Origin: Vibrio agarilyticus
GTDB taxonomy: Bacteria; Pseudomonadota; Gammaproteobacteria; Enterobacterales; Vibrionaceae
Assembly (NCBI RefSeq): GCF_012641465.1
Contig: NZ_JABAIK010000015.1
Location: 1 to 64,000, forward strand
Length of the DNA stretch: 64,000 nt
Direction of reading: 5' to 3'
The notes under the pieces are model-generated. The model was not told the origin of the DNA. It saw only the letters and a list, made by a program, of their open reading frames with translations, and made no database searches. A program made the position numbers and the translations under genes. Positions 9,582-19,455 of this stretch are shown piece by piece. Positions within the stretch are counted from its first letter, which is position 1, and each line of letters opens with the position of its first letter.

Positions 9582-9708
9582 TATTCCCTTCCTACTTGAA
9601 GTTGCAGCGTTGTTGACAGGCACTCACAAACCTCATCACATAGTGTATCTATGCTCAGAGGCTTTGTTCGTTGGTCGCCTATCTGCAACTTCAAGTTGTT
9701 TGGGTATA
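9582..9708 (+). repeat. ERIC element, full length (127 bp)
   Basis: Exactly 127 bases from TATTCCC to GGGTATA, with the ERIC core and no 11-bp insert. It lies between the convergent cinA-like and yfaE genes. Confidence 0.85.
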
Positions 9709-9723
9709 CGTCAAGTGGTAAGA

Positions 9724-10002
9724 CTATGCACGCTGCTGTTTCAGCGAGTATTTGACGTTGCTTAGAGTTAATGCCGTTTTGGCGCGGCAAACGCAGGGGA
9801 GAATTTCGTTCCCCTGCAAATAAGCCATTGCAAAACCAACGTATTCGACTTCGCCTGCCTCAAGCGTGCAGCGACAGGCACCACAATGCCCATCACGGCA
9901 ATTGTATTCGGGCGCAAGCCCAGCTTGTTCCATCGACTCAAGTATGGTGCTGCTTGAATTTGACTCTATCGTCAAAATAGCGTTGATTTTAAGGCTCGCC
10001 AT
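9724..10002 (-). CDS. yfaE: 2Fe-2S ferredoxin YfaE, maintenance of NrdB
   Basis: This 92-residue plant-type ferredoxin has the cluster cysteines in NCRDGHCGACRC and the last one in LPCVC. In E. coli, YfaE reduces and maintains the diferric-tyrosyl cofactor of NrdB. Its ATG overlaps the nrdB stop by one base (TAATG), so the two are translationally coupled. This is the last gene of nrdA-nrdB-yfaE. Confidence 0.92.
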   Translation of the reverse strand: MASLKINAILTIESNSSSTILESMEQAGLAPEYNCRDGHCGACRCTLEAGEVEYVGFAMAYLQGNEILPCVCRAKTALTLSNVKYSLKQQRA

Positions 10003-11135
10003 TACAACTCAAAACCTTCAAAGTCATCGGCGCTGATTTCATTATCAATCTGTCCTACTAAGTAAGAGGAGATCTCAGCTTCTTGTGGCGCAACTTGGAC
10101 ATTATCAGAAGAGAGCCATGCGTTGATCCAAGGGATCGGGTTACTGGTCGCTTCTGGGTAAGCTGCAGGAAGGCCAACCGCTTGCATACGTATGTTGGTG
10201 ATGTACTCAACGTACTGGCTTAAAATGTCTTTGTTCAAGCCAATCATAGAGCCATCTTTGAACAGATATTCCGCCCACTCTTTTTCTTGTTCTGCCGCTT
10301 TTTTGAACAGTTCGAAACACTCTTGTTTTGCTTCTTCGGCTATTTGCATGAAGAGGAAATCATCTTGACCATTGCGCAGCAGGTTTATCATGTGCTGAGT
10401 ACCAGAAAGATGCAGCGCTTCATCGCGCGCAATAAGCTTGATGATTTTGGCATTTCCTTCCATCAGCTCACGCTCGGCAAACGCAAAGGAGCAAGCGAAA
10501 CTGACGTAAAAGCGAATCGCTTCCAGCGCGTTGACCGACATCAGGCAGAGGTAGAGCTTCTTCTTGAGTTCGTACAGCGAAACAGTAACGGATTCGCCGT
10601 TGAGCTGGTGGGTACCTTCGCCAAAGCGATGATAATCGTTGGTCGCTTGAATCAGGTCGTCATAGTAGTGAGCAATGTCTTTGGCGCGCTTGAGGATGTG
10701 CTCGTTTTCAACAATATCATCAAACACAACCGCCGGGTTATTGACGATATTACGAATAATATGTGTGTAAGAACGAGAATGAATCGTTTCGGAAAACGAC
10801 CAAGTCTCAATCCAGGTTTCTAGCTCAGGTAGTGAAACCAGTGGCAATAGCGCAACGTTGGGGCTGCGTCCTTGAATCGAATCAAGCAGCGTTTGGTATT
10901 TGAGATTAGAGATGAAAATGTGTTTTTCATGATCGGGCAATTTGTTGTAATCGATACGATCGCTGGAGACATCCACTTCTTCTGGTCGCCAGAAAAAACT
11001 CAGTTGTTTTTCAATGAGCTTTTCAAAAATCTCAAATTTTTGTTGGTCGTAACGTGCCACGTTAACCGATTGGCCCAAAAACATCGGCTCTTTCAGTTGG
11101 TCATTTTTGGTTTGGTTAAAAGTACTGTAAGCCAT
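10002..11135 (-). CDS. nrdB: Ribonucleoside-diphosphate reductase class Ia, beta subunit
   Basis: This 377-residue protein carries the diiron and tyrosyl-radical cofactor that starts ribonucleotide reduction in NrdA. Visible features are the first iron ligand region [11 protein letters not shown], the radical tyrosine in HSRSYTHI, the ligand segment [10 protein letters not shown], and the second pair of ligands in [14 protein letters not shown]. The length is one residue from the E. coli protein. The C-terminus is rich in acidic residues and ends FEGFEL, the tail that docks on NrdA. It lies downstream of nrdA and overlaps yfaE by one base. Confidence 0.97.
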   Translation of the reverse strand: MAYSTFNQTKNDQLKEPMFLGQSVNVARYDQQKFEIFEKLIEKQLSFFWRPEEVDVSSDRIDYNKLPDHEKHIFISNLKYQTLLDSIQGRSPNVALLPLVSLPELETWIETWSFSETIHSRSYTHIIRNIVNNPAVVFDDIVENEHILKRAKDIAHYYDDLIQATNDYHRFGEGTHQLNGESVTVSLYELKKKLYLCLMSVNALEAIRFYVSFACSFAFAERELMEGNAKIIKLIARDEALHLSGTQHMINLLRNGQDDFLFMQIAEEAKQECFELFKKAAEQEKEWAEYLFKDGSMIGLNKDILSQYVEYITNIRMQAVGLPAAYPEATSNPIPWINAWLSSDNVQVAPQEAEISSYLVGQIDNEISADDFEGFEL

Positions 11136-11184
11136 GATTGCCTCAATTCTTTTGTCCCCTTAACGTGAAGGGGAATCATTCGTT

Positions 11185-11288
11185 CATACTCGTTCTACTT
11201 GACGCTGTAGTGCCTCTTGTTAATCAAAAGAGATAGAGGCTTTGCTCGTTTACGGCTTATCTGTGCTGCATCAAGTTGTTGGGGTATC
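11185..11288 (+). repeat. Degenerate ERIC element between nrdB and nrdA
   Basis: The ends (GTTCTACTTGACGCTGTAG and CATCAAGTTGTTGGGGTAT) and the AGAGGCTTTGCTCG core are recognisable, but part of the centre is missing, leaving about 104 bases. It sits inside the presumed nrdA-nrdB transcript. Confidence 0.6.
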
Positions 11289-11356
11289 GATGCTAATTCA
11301 GCAAGGTGGGTTTGGTTTGAGCACCTTGCCATAATTAGCGCTCAAGCTGCCAAGCG

Positions 11357-13639
11357 TTAAATCTTACAACCACCGCTGGTGCAATCGTCATCTTGAGATT
11401 GAACCGCGTCTTTTTGGTCATCTTTCGCACCGTCACGCGTGTTGTGGTAATACAGCGTCTTAACACCAAACTTATACGCGGTGAGTAGATCTTGGAGCAG
11501 TTTTTTCATCGGGACTTTGCCACTTTCGAAACGACTCGGGTCGTAATTGGTGTTAGCAGAAATCGCCTGATCGATAAACTTCTGAATGATACCAACAATG
11601 TGCAGATAGCCGTCGTTCGACCCAATATTCCAAAGCAGCTCATAATTGTCTTTAAGCTCAGTAAACTCAGGCACCACTTGCTTTAAGATGCCATCTTTTG
11701 ACGCTTTGACCGACACATAACCACGAGGTGGCTCAATGCCATTGGTGGCATTGGAGATTTGCGATGAGGTCTCTGAAGGCATCAGAGCCGTCAGGGTTGA
11801 GTTACGCAGGCCGTGCTCCATGATTTCCGCACGCAGCGTCTCCCAATCGTAATGCAAAGGTTCATTACAAATCAGGTCGACATCTTTTTTGTAAGTGTCG
11901 ATAGGCAGCAAGCCTTTGGCATAATTGGTTTCGTGGAACAGTGGGCATTTACCTTGTTCTTTGGCCAATTCGACCGAGGCTTTGAGTAGATAGTATTGCA
12001 TCGCTTCAAAAGTGCGATGCGTTAGACCATTGGCACTGCCATCGGAATATTTGACGCCATGTTTTGCTAGGTAATAGGCAAAGTTAATCACGCCCACACC
12101 CAAGGTGCGACGATTCATGGTCGAACGGTACGCTGCTGGCAATGGGTAGTCTTGGTAGTCCAACAGTGCATCAAGCGCTCGCACCACCAATTCCGACAAC
12201 TCTTTGAAATCATCCAGTGACTGGATGGCGCCTAAGTTAAACGCAGAAAGCGTACAAAGGGCGATTTCGCCGCTCTCATCTTCAACGTTTTCAAGTGGCT
12301 TGGTCGGTAATGCGATTTCTAAGCACAAGTTAGACTGACGTACTGGCGCAACGGTAGCATCAAATGGGCTATGAGTATTGCAGTGGTCTACGTTTTGAAT
12401 ATAGATACGCCCTGTTGATGCACGCTCTTGCATCAGCAGTGTGAACATTTCAAGCGCTTTAACCGTGGTTTTCTTGATGCTAGGGTCGTTTTCGTATTGC
12501 GTGTACAAGCGTTCAAACTCGGCTTGATCTTGGAAAAACGCATCGTAGAGCCCAGGCACATCTGATGGCGAAAACAGAGTAATGTTGCCACCCTCAACCA
12601 AACGCTGATACATCAGTTTGTTGAGCTGTACACCGTAGTCCATATGACGCACACGGTTTTCTTCAACGCCGCGGTTGTTTTTCAGCACCATGAGCGATTG
12701 CGCTTCACCATGCCACAAAGGATAGAAAACGGTTGCTGCGCCGCCGCGTACACCGCCTTGCGAGCAGCATTTCACCGCAGTTTGGAAATACTTATAAAAC
12801 GGAATACAGCCAGTATGAAACGCCTCGCCGCCACGAATTTCTGAGCCGAGCGCACGAATACGGCCAGCATTGATACCGATACCAGCGCGCTGAGACACAT
12901 AACGCACGATAGAGCTAGCAGTCGCGTTAATCGAATCTAAGCTGTCACCACATTCAATCAAAACACATGAGCTGAACTGACGTGTTGGCGTACGAACGCC
13001 TGACATGATCGGCGTTGGTAATGAAATTTGGAACGTGGAGGTGGCGTCATAAAAACGCTTCACGTAATCAAGACGTGTCGCTTTTGGGTATTTGGCGAAC
13101 AAGCACGCGGCAACCAAAATGTAAAGAAACTGAGCGCTCTCGTAAATTTGTCCGGAAACGCGATTTTGCACGAAATACTTGCCTTCGAGCTGCTTCACTG
13201 CGGCATAAGAGAAGTTGAGGTCGCGTTTGTGATCTAAATAATCGTCTAACTCATCCAGGTCGGCTTTGGTGTAATCGTCCAGCAAATGAGTATCGTATTT
13301 ACCCATTTCAACCAGCTTCACGACGTGATCATAAAGTGCGGGCGGCTCATATTGGCCATAGGCTTTTTTGCGAAGGTGAAATACCGCGAGGCGCGCAGCC
13401 AGGTATTGGTAATCCGGCGTCTCTTCTGAAATCAGATCGGCTGCCGACTTGATGATGGTCTCGTGAATATCGGTGGTACTGATCCCTTCATAAAATTGGA
13501 TGTGCGCGCGAAGTTCCACTTGTGAGACAGAGACATTGTTGAGCCCCTCTGCCGCCCAAGTGATCACACGATGGATCTTTTCGAGATCAATATTCTCTTT
13601 ACGGCCATCGCGTTTGGTTACGGTAAGTTGTTGGTTCAT
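11357..13639 (-). CDS. nrdA: Ribonucleoside-diphosphate reductase class Ia, alpha subunit
   Basis: This 760-residue catalytic subunit reduces ribonucleoside diphosphates to deoxy forms. An N-terminal ATP-cone (residues about 4-95, beginning LTVTKRDGRKENID) gives dATP feedback control. The active-site cysteine region FSSCVLIE, the NLCLEI loop and the C-terminal redox pair in CTSGGCKI are all present, and the length matches E. coli NrdA (761). nrdB and yfaE follow on the same strand after a 221-base gap that holds a degenerate ERIC. Upstream are an NrdR-like box and a DnaA box. Confidence 0.97.
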   Translation of the reverse strand: MNQQLTVTKRDGRKENIDLEKIHRVITWAAEGLNNVSVSQVELRAHIQFYEGISTTDIHETIIKSAADLISEETPDYQYLAARLAVFHLRKKAYGQYEPPALYDHVVKLVEMGKYDTHLLDDYTKADLDELDDYLDHKRDLNFSYAAVKQLEGKYFVQNRVSGQIYESAQFLYILVAACLFAKYPKATRLDYVKRFYDATSTFQISLPTPIMSGVRTPTRQFSSCVLIECGDSLDSINATASSIVRYVSQRAGIGINAGRIRALGSEIRGGEAFHTGCIPFYKYFQTAVKCCSQGGVRGGAATVFYPLWHGEAQSLMVLKNNRGVEENRVRHMDYGVQLNKLMYQRLVEGGNITLFSPSDVPGLYDAFFQDQAEFERLYTQYENDPSIKKTTVKALEMFTLLMQERASTGRIYIQNVDHCNTHSPFDATVAPVRQSNLCLEIALPTKPLENVEDESGEIALCTLSAFNLGAIQSLDDFKELSELVVRALDALLDYQDYPLPAAYRSTMNRRTLGVGVINFAYYLAKHGVKYSDGSANGLTHRTFEAMQYYLLKASVELAKEQGKCPLFHETNYAKGLLPIDTYKKDVDLICNEPLHYDWETLRAEIMEHGLRNSTLTALMPSETSSQISNATNGIEPPRGYVSVKASKDGILKQVVPEFTELKDNYELLWNIGSNDGYLHIVGIIQKFIDQAISANTNYDPSRFESGKVPMKKLLQDLLTAYKFGVKTLYYHNTRDGAKDDQKDAVQSQDDDCTSGGCKI

Positions 13640-13748
13640 TCTGCTTTAATTCCCTAAGAAAACTGATGAAAGCCCGCTTTTTTGTGTAATTGTTGTAAAA
13701 ATAGGTGCTGACTTTGCGATCAATAACTACCCATGCATTGATGCTTAA

Positions 13749-13764
13749 ACACAATATATGGGGG
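13749..13764 (-). promoter_or_regulatory. NrdR-like box upstream of nrdA
   Basis: On the minus strand it reads CCCCCATATATTGTGT, close to the NrdR box pattern ACACWATATATTGTGT on one side. It lies about 110 bases upstream of nrdA. NrdR normally needs two boxes about 31 bases apart. A second convincing box was not visible. Confidence 0.5.
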
Positions 13765-13833
13765 TCTGTGGCTAGGAGACTTACAAGATAGGGCTATCGC
13801 TACGGATTTTCAAGGCATAGCTTATGGATGAGT

Positions 13834-13842
13834 TGTGGATAA
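13834..13842 (-). promoter_or_regulatory. DnaA box upstream of nrdA
   Basis: TGTGGATAA on the plus strand, TTATCCACA on the minus strand, is a perfect strong DnaA box 195 bases upstream of nrdA. In E. coli, DnaA is known to regulate nrdAB. Confidence 0.6.
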
Positions 13843-14077
13843 CTATTAGATAACTAAAATTTAGTAAGCATGTGCTTACCGAAGATTCTAGAGCCGGCCA
13901 AAGCTCGCGAACAAAGCCGACTAATTAGCTCGGTCAATCAATCAAAATTTAAAATATTTTTCTTGATCTTTGGCAAGTTATATTGAGTGAAATTCAAATG
14001 GCCACGAGGTTGGTCGTTAGGAAAAGTAAGACGTTCGGGATATTAAGCGTTTAGTTTCATATCCCGAATTTTGGCGC

Positions 14078-14788
14078 TTAGCCGCGGTTTTCACAATGAA
14101 CTATGTAGTTTACGTCTACATTACGGCCTAAAGCGTATTCACCGGTGAGTGGGTTGTAGCTTAATCCTGTGATGCCAAGCTCAGTCAGTGGTGTTGAATC
14201 AATCATTTTGAGCAGCTCTGCTGGGCGAATAAATTTATCATGGTCATGGGTGCCTTCTGGCACAATGCGCATCAGCTTTTCTGCGCCGACAATGGCAAAG
14301 AGATAGGATTTAAGATTGCGATTTAAGGTTGAAAAAAACACTTGGCCGCCGGGTTTCACAAGCTTTGCACAAGCACGTACCACAGAGGCAGGGTCGGGCA
14401 CATGTTCAAGCATCTCCATGCAAGTGACGACGTCGAAATGCGCAGCGTGTGTTTCGGCGTATTCTTCCACCGTGCTCTGGACATAATTCACTTTGACGCC
14501 AGATTCAAGCGCGTGCAAGCGTGCCACTTCAAGTGGTTCTTTGCCCATATCTAAACCTGTGACGTGCGCGCCTTCCAGCGCCATACTTTCTGCCAAGATA
14601 CCGCCACCACACCCAACATCTAAAGCGTGTTTACCAAATAAACCATTTGAATTATCAAGTATATAGTTTAATCGTAATGGATTGATTTGATGCAATGGTT
14701 TGAACTCACCGTCAAGATCCCACCAACGCGCTGCCATGGCTTCAAATTTTTCGATTTCATTTTGATCGACGTTCTTTCCCTGAGACAT
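14078..14788 (-). CDS. ubiG: Ubiquinone biosynthesis O-methyltransferase
   Basis: This 236-residue SAM-dependent methyltransferase carries out both O-methylation steps of ubiquinone synthesis. Residues about 55-75 hold the SAM-binding motif I ([13 protein letters not shown]). [11 protein letters not shown] and the [20 protein letters not shown]-terminal signature are those of UbiG. It is transcribed away from gyrA, and the divergent ubiG-gyrA arrangement is the common gammaproteobacterial one. Confidence 0.95.
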   Translation of the reverse strand: MSQGKNVDQNEIEKFEAMAARWWDLDGEFKPLHQINPLRLNYILDNSNGLFGKHALDVGCGGGILAESMALEGAHVTGLDMGKEPLEVARLHALESGVKVNYVQSTVEEYAETHAAHFDVVTCMEMLEHVPDPASVVRACAKLVKPGGQVFFSTLNRNLKSYLFAIVGAEKLMRIVPEGTHDHDKFIRPAELLKMIDSTPLTELGITGLSYNPLTGEYALGRNVDVNYIVHCENRG

Positions 14789-14988
14789 AACTCACTCGCA
14801 GTTTAATGATAGTAACTTGAGAGCATTATAACCGTGTTGACCACAGAGGCCATACATCATGGGTATAATGTTAAAGTTGAGCAAAAATAACTCGAAGATT
14901 CATTAAGATAATTCCCTCATGTCTAAATTTTCAACAAGAGAAGCACCACTTGCTTCACAACCTGATAAAACGCATGGGAAAGTAATGC

Positions 14989-15029
14989 CGTATAAGGGAA
15001 TTATGTGTTATATTTTTGCTCCTTATACG
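14989..15029. promoter_or_regulatory. Inverted repeat in the gyrA upstream region
   Basis: CGTATAAGG (14989-14997) is matched perfectly by CCTTATACG (15021-15029), with a 23-base AT-rich spacer. It ends 39 bases before the gyrA start. It could be an operator or a leader hairpin for gyrA. I know of no factor that fits. Confidence 0.4.
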
Positions 15030-15068
15030 TATTGTAATACGACTCGAAAATAGAGGGATAATGGCTCT

Positions 15069-17774
15069 ATGAGCGATCTAGCGAAAGAGATCACGCCCGT
15101 AAACATTGAAGATGAGCTTCGAGGTTCATACCTAGACTATGCGATGTCCGTTATCGTTGGTCGTGCTCTTCCTGATGTGCGTGATGGCCTAAAACCAGTA
15201 CACCGCCGCGTCCTATACGCAATGAACGTGCTTGGCAATGACTGGAATAAACCATATAAAAAATCTGCTCGTGTTGTTGGTGATGTGATCGGTAAATATC
15301 ACCCTCATGGTGATAGCGCGGTGTACGACACTATCGTCCGTATGGCGCAACCATTTTCACTGCGATACATGCTTGTCGATGGCCAAGGTAACTTTGGTTC
15401 AATCGATGGTGACTCAGCAGCGGCGATGCGTTATACCGAAGTACGTATGTCCAAGATTGCCCATGAGTTATTGGCCGATCTTGACAAAGAAACGGTTGAT
15501 TACGTGCCAAACTATGATGGTACGGAACAAATTCCAGCCGTCTTACCAACCAAAGTACCAAACCTATTGGTTAACGGTTCTTCCGGTATTGCTGTTGGTA
15601 TGGCGACCAATATTCCCCCGCATAACTTGGGTGAAGTCATTGATGGCTGCTTAGCCTATATCGATAATGAAGCGATCACGATTGACGAGTTGATGGACTT
15701 CATTCCGGGTCCTGACTTCCCGACAGCCGCATTGATCAGCGGCCGCAAAGGCATCATTGATGCGTATAAAACGGGCCGTGGCAAAATCTACATGCGCTCT
15801 AAAGCGGACATTGAAGTTGAGAAAAATGGTAAAGAAACCATTATCGTCACCGAAATTCCGTACCAAGTGAACAAAGCCCGTTTGATTGAAAAAATCGCGG
15901 AGCTGGTGAAAGACAAAAAAGTTGAAGGCATTAGTGCGCTGCGTGATGAGTCTGATAAAGACGGCATGCGCATTGTTATCGAATGTAAACGCGATGCAGT
16001 GGGCGAAGTTGTACTGAACAATCTTTACACCAATACCCAATTGCAAACTACGTTTGGTATCAACATGGTGGCGCTCGACAATGGCCAACCAAAACTTTTC
16101 AACCTCAAAGAGATGTTGAAGTGTTTCGTTGATCACCGTCGTGAAGTTGTTACTCGTCGTACGATTTATGAATTGCGCAAAGCGCGTGATCGCGCTCATA
16201 TCCTAGAAGGCTTAGCACTTGCGCTAGCGAACATCGATGAAATCATTGAGTTGATTCGTCGCGCTCCAACGCCTGCAGAAGCGAAAGCGGGCCTTGTTGC
16301 TCGTGGCTGGGAATTGGGTGATGTAGCAGCAATGCTTGAGCGTACTGGCACTGATGCGGCGCGTCCGGATTGGCTCGAAGCTCAGTACGGCATTCGTGAT
16401 GGGCAATACTTCCTGACTGAACAACAAGCTCAGGCGATTTTGGATTTGCGTCTGCATAAACTCACCGGTTTAGAGCATGAGAAGATCCTCGATGAGTACA
16501 AAGCACTGCTCGATGAAATTGCAGAGTTGATGCACATTCTTGCCAGTACTGAACGCTTGATGGAAGTGATCCGTGAAGAGCTAGTTGCGGTGCGCGATGG
16601 CTTTAGTGATGCTCGTCGTACTGAAATTACTACCGCAAGTCACGACATTGATCTTGAAGAGCTGATCGCACGTGAAGACGTTGTTGTTACCTTGTCGCAC
16701 GAAGGCTATGTGAAATATCAAGTGCTCAGCGACTATGAAGCTCAGCGCCGTGGTGGTAAAGGTAAGAGCGCCACTAAGATGAAAGATGAAGATTACATCG
16801 AACGTCTATTGGTCGCGAACACGCATGACAACATTCTGTGTTTCTCAACTCGTGGTAAGACTTACCGCTTGAAAGTGTATCAATTGCCTTTGGCAAGTCG
16901 CACGGCACGTGGTAAACCAATCATTAACATTCTTCCGTTAGAAGATGGTGAGCGCATTACCGCGATCCTGCCTGTTGATGAGTTCTCTGCAGATAAGTTT
17001 ATCTTTATGGCAACCGGTGATGGTACCGTTAAGAAAACGCCGTTAAATCAATTTGCGAATGTACGTTCAAATGGTTTGATCGCGGTGAACCTGCGAGAAG
17101 AAGACTCTTTGATTGGCGTTGATATTACCAATGGTGACAGCGAAATCATGCTGTTCTCCAAGTTTGGTAAAGTCGTTCGCTTTAAAGAAGCGGAAGAAAC
17201 GGCTGTTCTTGATGAAAACGGCAATCCAGTGTTAGACGAAAACGGTCAACCTGAGATCAAATTCAAAGGTGTCCGTCCAATGGGCCGTACCGCTTCTGGT
17301 GTTCGCGGCATGAAATTGGCCGAAGGCGATCAAGTCGTATCATTGATCGTACCGAGCAGCGAGGGTGATGTCCTTACCACAACCGAAAACGGCTATGGTA
17401 AGCGTACTAAACTGGCTGAGTATCCAACCAAAGGTCGTGGTACTCAGGGCGTTGTTTCTATCAAGGTTTCTGAGCGTAACGGACCTGTTGTGGGTGCGGT
17501 GCAAGTGGAAGAGGCCGATGAGATGATGATGATCACGAATGCTGGTACATTGGTGCGCACACGCGTAGCTGAAGTGAGCCAAGTAGGTCGTAATACTCAA
17601 GGCGTTCGATTGATCCGCACCTCTGACACTGAAAAAGTGGTTGGATTGCAGCGTATTGAAGAAGTTGAAGAGCTAGAAATAGCGACCGAAGCCATTGACG
17701 CGGAAGGTGCTGATGCACCAGAGGCCGAGCGTTCGGCGGCTGATGATACTGCTACAGACGCTAACGATGAATAA
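15069..17774 (+). CDS. gyrA: DNA gyrase subunit A
   Basis: This 901-residue subunit breaks and rejoins DNA in the gyrase A2B2 complex. The N-terminus through residue 122 aligns without gaps to E. coli GyrA, placing the catalytic tyrosine at Y122 in AMRYTE. The quinolone-resistance region reads GDSAVYDTI, with serine 83 and aspartate 87, the susceptible form. The GyrA-box is QRRGGKG. In the C-terminal beta-pinwheel there is an insert relative to E. coli of about 22 residues, with a tandem VLDENG(N/Q)P repeat. The acidic tail ends in TATDANDE. A strong terminator follows directly. Confidence 0.98.
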   Translation: MSDLAKEITPVNIEDELRGSYLDYAMSVIVGRALPDVRDGLKPVHRRVLYAMNVLGNDWNKPYKKSARVVGDVIGKYHPHGDSAVYDTIVRMAQPFSLRYMLVDGQGNFGSIDGDSAAAMRYTEVRMSKIAHELLADLDKETVDYVPNYDGTEQIPAVLPTKVPNLLVNGSSGIAVGMATNIPPHNLGEVIDGCLAYIDNEAITIDELMDFIPGPDFPTAALISGRKGIIDAYKTGRGKIYMRSKADIEVEKNGKETIIVTEIPYQVNKARLIEKIAELVKDKKVEGISALRDESDKDGMRIVIECKRDAVGEVVLNNLYTNTQLQTTFGINMVALDNGQPKLFNLKEMLKCFVDHRREVVTRRTIYELRKARDRAHILEGLALALANIDEIIELIRRAPTPAEAKAGLVARGWELGDVAAMLERTGTDAARPDWLEAQYGIRDGQYFLTEQQAQAILDLRLHKLTGLEHEKILDEYKALLDEIAELMHILASTERLMEVIREELVAVRDGFSDARRTEITTASHDIDLEELIAREDVVVTLSHEGYVKYQVLSDYEAQRRGGKGKSATKMKDEDYIERLLVANTHDNILCFSTRGKTYRLKVYQLPLASRTARGKPIINILPLEDGERITAILPVDEFSADKFIFMATGDGTVKKTPLNQFANVRSNGLIAVNLREEDSLIGVDITNGDSEIMLFSKFGKVVRFKEAEETAVLDENGNPVLDENGQPEIKFKGVRPMGRTASGVRGMKLAEGDQVVSLIVPSSEGDVLTTTENGYGKRTKLAEYPTKGRGTQGVVSIKVSERNGPVVGAVQVEEADEMMMITNAGTLVRTRVAEVSQVGRNTQGVRLIRTSDTEKVVGLQRIEEVEELEIATEAIDAEGADAPEAERSAADDTATDANDE

Positions 17775-17796
17775 ACCTTATTTTAAATAAGAACGA

Positions 17797-17826
17797 ATAG
17801 CCGAGCCAATGCTCGGCTATTTTTTT
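17797..17826 (+). terminator. gyrA terminator
   Basis: ATAGCCGAGC and GCTCGGCTAT form a perfect 10-bp stem around CAAT, followed by six T. This is a classic intrinsic terminator. Confidence 0.92.
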
Positions 17827-18031
17827 GTGCAAATATAATGATCATAAATATATTTTGAACCAATAAAATGATCCTTTTTAAATATAAAAGATCAAAAAGT
17901 GAAATTTGATTTTAATCTATTAATTCAAAACAATAAGTTGTTTAATTAATCATCATCGTGTTATGATCGGTTTATTAATTAAGCAGTTGAGTCCATTTTT
18001 ATTGGAAGAGTTTATTTAGAAGGATTGTGCA

Positions 18032-18220
18032 GTGGATAAAGCAATAATGGATTTAAAGCAGGATTTTCATGCCCACCTTCGTACGTCGCAGGGCGGAGCT
18101 TCGACCTCGACGCGTTCTTCTCTGGCGATTTTGACTCAAGAAGAGCTACGTGAACTCGAGCACGCATGGATTGCTTTGGTAGTTTGGAAAAGAAACCATA
18201 CCCATGAATTTGCGCGTTAG
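18032..18220 (+). CDS. Small conserved-looking hypothetical protein (62 aa)
   Basis: A GTG start at 18032 has AGAAGGA seven bases upstream, and an intrinsic terminator follows at 18266-18296, so this looks like a genuine one-gene unit. The product, MDKAIMDLKQDFHAHL to the end WKRNHTHEFAR, is soluble with a Ser/Thr-rich centre (residues about 19-30) and a helical, hydrophobic C-terminal half (LTQEELRELEHAWIALVVW). I do not recognise a family and cannot give a function. The AT-rich 250 bases upstream probably contain its promoter. Confidence 0.6.
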   Translation: MDKAIMDLKQDFHAHLRTSQGGASTSTRSSLAILTQEELRELEHAWIALVVWKRNHTHEFAR

Positions 18221-18265
18221 CCACTATACTAAACCTATTGCCAACTGCTAAATAGTTTATTGCTT

Positions 18266-18296
18266 AAAACCCTCGCATTATTGCGAGGGTTTTTTG
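18266..18296 (+). terminator. Terminator after the 62-residue ORF
   Basis: AAACCCTCGCA pairs with TGCGAGGGTTT around a 4-base loop, followed by a T-run. Confidence 0.9.
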
Positions 18297-18491
18297 TTGC
18301 GATAAGGCTAACAAGTGATTATATTGCCATGGATAAATTGATCTGGATGCGGTTTTTGTCAGTAATTATCTAAGAAGCGGTTTTTACACTTGAGGTATAT
18401 ACCTAGCAACTTGGCGTTGCAGCCAGACGGCTTCAAGGGTACGAAAACGGCAATACGCAGCCAGGATAGAGAACATAAAGTGAGTGACGAT

Positions 18492-19085
18492 ATGGCAGAA
18501 GTACGAGGCAGAGTGGCTCTGAAAGTGGGTCTCAAAAGCAACATTGACGCGGAAATTCTCTCGTTTCATGGCCTCAAAACAGACAAAGAGCACATTGCGG
18601 TCATTTTTAAGCAAGCCGATGTCACCCAAAGCGTGCCATTAGTGCGCATGCATTCAGAGTGCTTAACTGGCGATGTGTTTCATTCCTCACGCTGCGATTG
18701 TGGCGAACAGCTTGAAGAGACCATCAATTTGATGGCGGAAACCGGTGGTATCATACTTTACTTACGTCAAGAAGGGCGGGGTATCGGTCTCTATAATAAA
18801 ATTGATGCGTACAAATTACAGAGCCAGGGCATGAATACGTATGAAGCCAATAACCACCTTGGTTTTGGTGATGACTTACGTGATTTCACCGAAGCGGCGC
18901 AAATGCTTAAAGCACTTGGCGTTAGCGCAATACGTCTGGTAACGAATAACCCGAAAAAAATTAATGAATTGCGCGAACATGGCATTGAGATAGCCGAAGT
19001 GGTTAACACGGCGGCCCACATTAAAGATGGCAATGAAAACTACTTAAAAGCGAAAGTATCGCATGGCCATCAGCTAAAAATATAG
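18492..19085 (+). CDS. ribA: GTP cyclohydrolase II
   Basis: This 197-residue enzyme opens GTP in the first step of riboflavin synthesis. The zinc-binding cysteines are in [17 protein letters not shown]. The GTP-binding and catalytic segment is [16 protein letters not shown], and NNPKKI lies near the C-terminus. The ATG at 18492 is chosen because the protein then begins MAEVRGRV, like vibrio homologues. A frame open upstream to 18390 would add an unrelated 34-residue leader, and a GTG at 18480 is a weaker alternative. A terminator follows. Confidence 0.95.
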   Translation: MAEVRGRVALKVGLKSNIDAEILSFHGLKTDKEHIAVIFKQADVTQSVPLVRMHSECLTGDVFHSSRCDCGEQLEETINLMAETGGIILYLRQEGRGIGLYNKIDAYKLQSQGMNTYEANNHLGFGDDLRDFTEAAQMLKALGVSAIRLVTNNPKKINELREHGIEIAEVVNTAAHIKDGNENYLKAKVSHGHQLKI

Positions 19086-19100
19086 GCAAGAAATTGATTT

Positions 19101-19129
19101 AAAAGCGCAGTCCCTGACTGCGCTTTTTT
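19101..19129 (+). terminator. ribA terminator
   Basis: AAAAGCGCAGT pairs with ACTGCGCTTTT around a 5-base loop, and the stem runs into a T-tract. Confidence 0.9.
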
Positions 19130-19455
19130 CATTTAAGGTCCGTGGTTAAGAGATGATGAGATGACGAAGTCAGCGGATTTGAGGCAGATGAACCGATTTT
19201 AAGAAAATAAAAATTAGTCCTTAGTTCCAAATGAGGTTTGCCATACTTAGTTTTGAAACACATCGTTTCAAGACGTGAGTAGGTTGGTGTCGATTAGCCC
19301 CAAGGTAGGGTCATATGCTTCGATGGAACTCAATCTGTGCCAGCTCAACCTTGCATACCAATATGCAACGGTTTTGGCTTATGCCGCGAAGGTTGTTGTG
19401 CGTGTTGTGCAATCCCCTTGCTGAGCGTGTTTATTTGGTCACAGAGGAGCTCGTC
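19130..19455. other. Intergenic region before the L,D-transpeptidase gene
   Basis: About 325 bases. The L,D-transpeptidase frame is open from 19315, but the added residues look like neither a signal peptide nor the family. I see no repeat or clear promoter here. Confidence 0.4.

Larger units (their letters stand above)
13640..14077. other. Intergenic region with the nrdA promoter and regulatory sites
   Basis: About 440 bases between nrdA and ubiG, both on the minus strand. It holds the nrdA control sites listed separately. Apart from these it is AT-rich with no gene. A near-repeat of TTATGGAT lies at 13822, close to the DnaA box. Confidence 0.6.

Noticed and set aside
18390-18491. 34-residue N-terminal extension of ribA
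   Set aside because: The added residues are unlike GTP cyclohydrolase II, and the family begins at the ATG at 18492.
19315-19455. 47-residue extension of the L,D-transpeptidase
   Set aside because: It would bury the signal peptide. The ATG at 19456 has a strong ribosome-binding site.
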